Shown piece after piece: positions 63,894 to 64,000 of a stretch of 64,000 nucleotides of DNA. Source of the stretch: Bacteroidia bacterium. Lineage in GTDB: Bacteria; Bacteroidota; Bacteroidia; B-17B0; Aurantibacillaceae. The notes under the pieces were generated by a model. That model had not been told where the DNA came from. It made no database searches and saw nothing but the letters and a program-made list of their open reading frames with translations. Location: positions 124,001 through 188,000 of the forward strand of contig JAEUTP010000015.1 of the NCBI GenBank assembly GCA_016787705.1, read 5' to 3'. The position numbers and the translations under genes were made by a program. Position 1 is the stretch's first letter. The number at the start of each line of letters is the position of its first letter.

Positions 63894-63953
63894 CTTATCC
63901 ACACAGTTCCAACAACGCTTTTTTAAAAGCCAAAAATTAATTTTCTTTGGTAT

Positions 63954-64000
63954 ATGAAGAATTTACTGTTGGCTTTGTTTGCATGTCTTACCTCATTCTC
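63954..64000 (+). CDS. Exported protein, 5' end only (truncated by window)
   Basis: The ATG at 63954 opens MKNLLLALFACLTSFS, a signal peptide cut by the window edge. The product cannot be named. Confidence 0.55.
   Translation, partial: MKNLLLALFACLTSF

Noticed and set aside
63895..63903. Perfect DnaA box TTATCCACA after the cyclotransferase gene
   Set aside because: It is a single isolated copy. By chance about half a match is expected in 64 kb on both strands, and there is no dnaA, AT-rich unwinding region or box cluster nearby.
1..64000. CRISPR arrays, insertion sequences, prophage, restriction or toxin-antitoxin systems
   Set aside because: I found no regularly spaced repeats, transposase, integrase, phage structural or nuclease genes in the window.

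Overview
The window reads as a chromosomal segment of a low-GC member of the Bacteroidota (Flavobacteriales/Sphingobacteriales-like; I cannot fix the order). The evidence is lineage-typical: secreted proteins with type IX secretion C-terminal signals (27380-28618, 28719-31514, 43900-46035), an ExbB-ExbD-ExbD-TonB cluster, a futalosine-pathway menaquinone gene, YwqK/MORN-type repeat proteins, -7 promoter elements of the form TAnnTTTG, and almost no Shine-Dalgarno sequences. I see no prophage, transposase, CRISPR array or defence island, so this is mostly core chromosome.

Layout. 1-11.1 kb: the end of nadA, a MORN-repeat protein, a soluble multi-PAS histidine kinase with its LytTR response regulator, a 53-codon membrane ORF, radA, a TPR/SpoIIE phosphatase and a dienelactone hydrolase. 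11.1-16 kb: an N-acetylmuramoyl-L-alanine amidase divergent from an LptD-like protein, then two small minus-strand genes. 16-25 kb: a SAM-I riboswitch with terminator ahead of metH, a giant polytopic membrane protein, a small DUF7793-like protein and purH, convergent with kup. 27-31.5 kb: two T9SS cargo proteins. 31.5-39 kb: an RsmB-like methyltransferase, a second DUF7793-like protein, a rhodanese, then a GT-C-like membrane protein, an alpha/beta hydrolase and cysQ, a repeat-rich gap with tRNA-Arg, and a glycosyltransferase fusion that appears to start at CTG. 39-42 kb: a solitary DsbD alpha domain, full DsbD and an OmpA-like protein. 42-48.4 kb, minus strand: a secreted unknown, purT, an M43 metalloprotease, a glycine-rich unknown, mqnC and a MmcQ/YjbR protein. 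48.5-55.5 kb: exbB-exbD-exbD-tonB, a solitary TonB C-terminal domain, a small membrane protein, a PstS-like lipoprotein, another TonB C-terminal domain and a TPR protein. 55.7-60.4 kb: uppS, bamA and two OmpH/Skp chaperones. 60.6-64 kb: a second MORN protein, cysS, a glutamine cyclotransferase lipoprotein and the start of one more exported protein.

Functional themes. Envelope construction dominates: lipid carrier (uppS), outer-membrane protein assembly (bamA, Skp), LPS export (lptD), peptidoglycan cleavage, disulfide transfer (dsbD) and energy coupling (TonB). Purine and one-carbon metabolism is also represented (purH, purT, metH, cysQ).

I did not find a clear new multi-gene system. The least ordinary items are: a dispersed repeat family that seems to encode signal peptides, a REP-like repeat fixed in frame inside metH, TonB C-terminal modules sharing a CxxC around a PstS-like protein, the CTG-started glycosyltransferase fusion, and very short mRNA leaders implied by -7 elements placed next to start codons.
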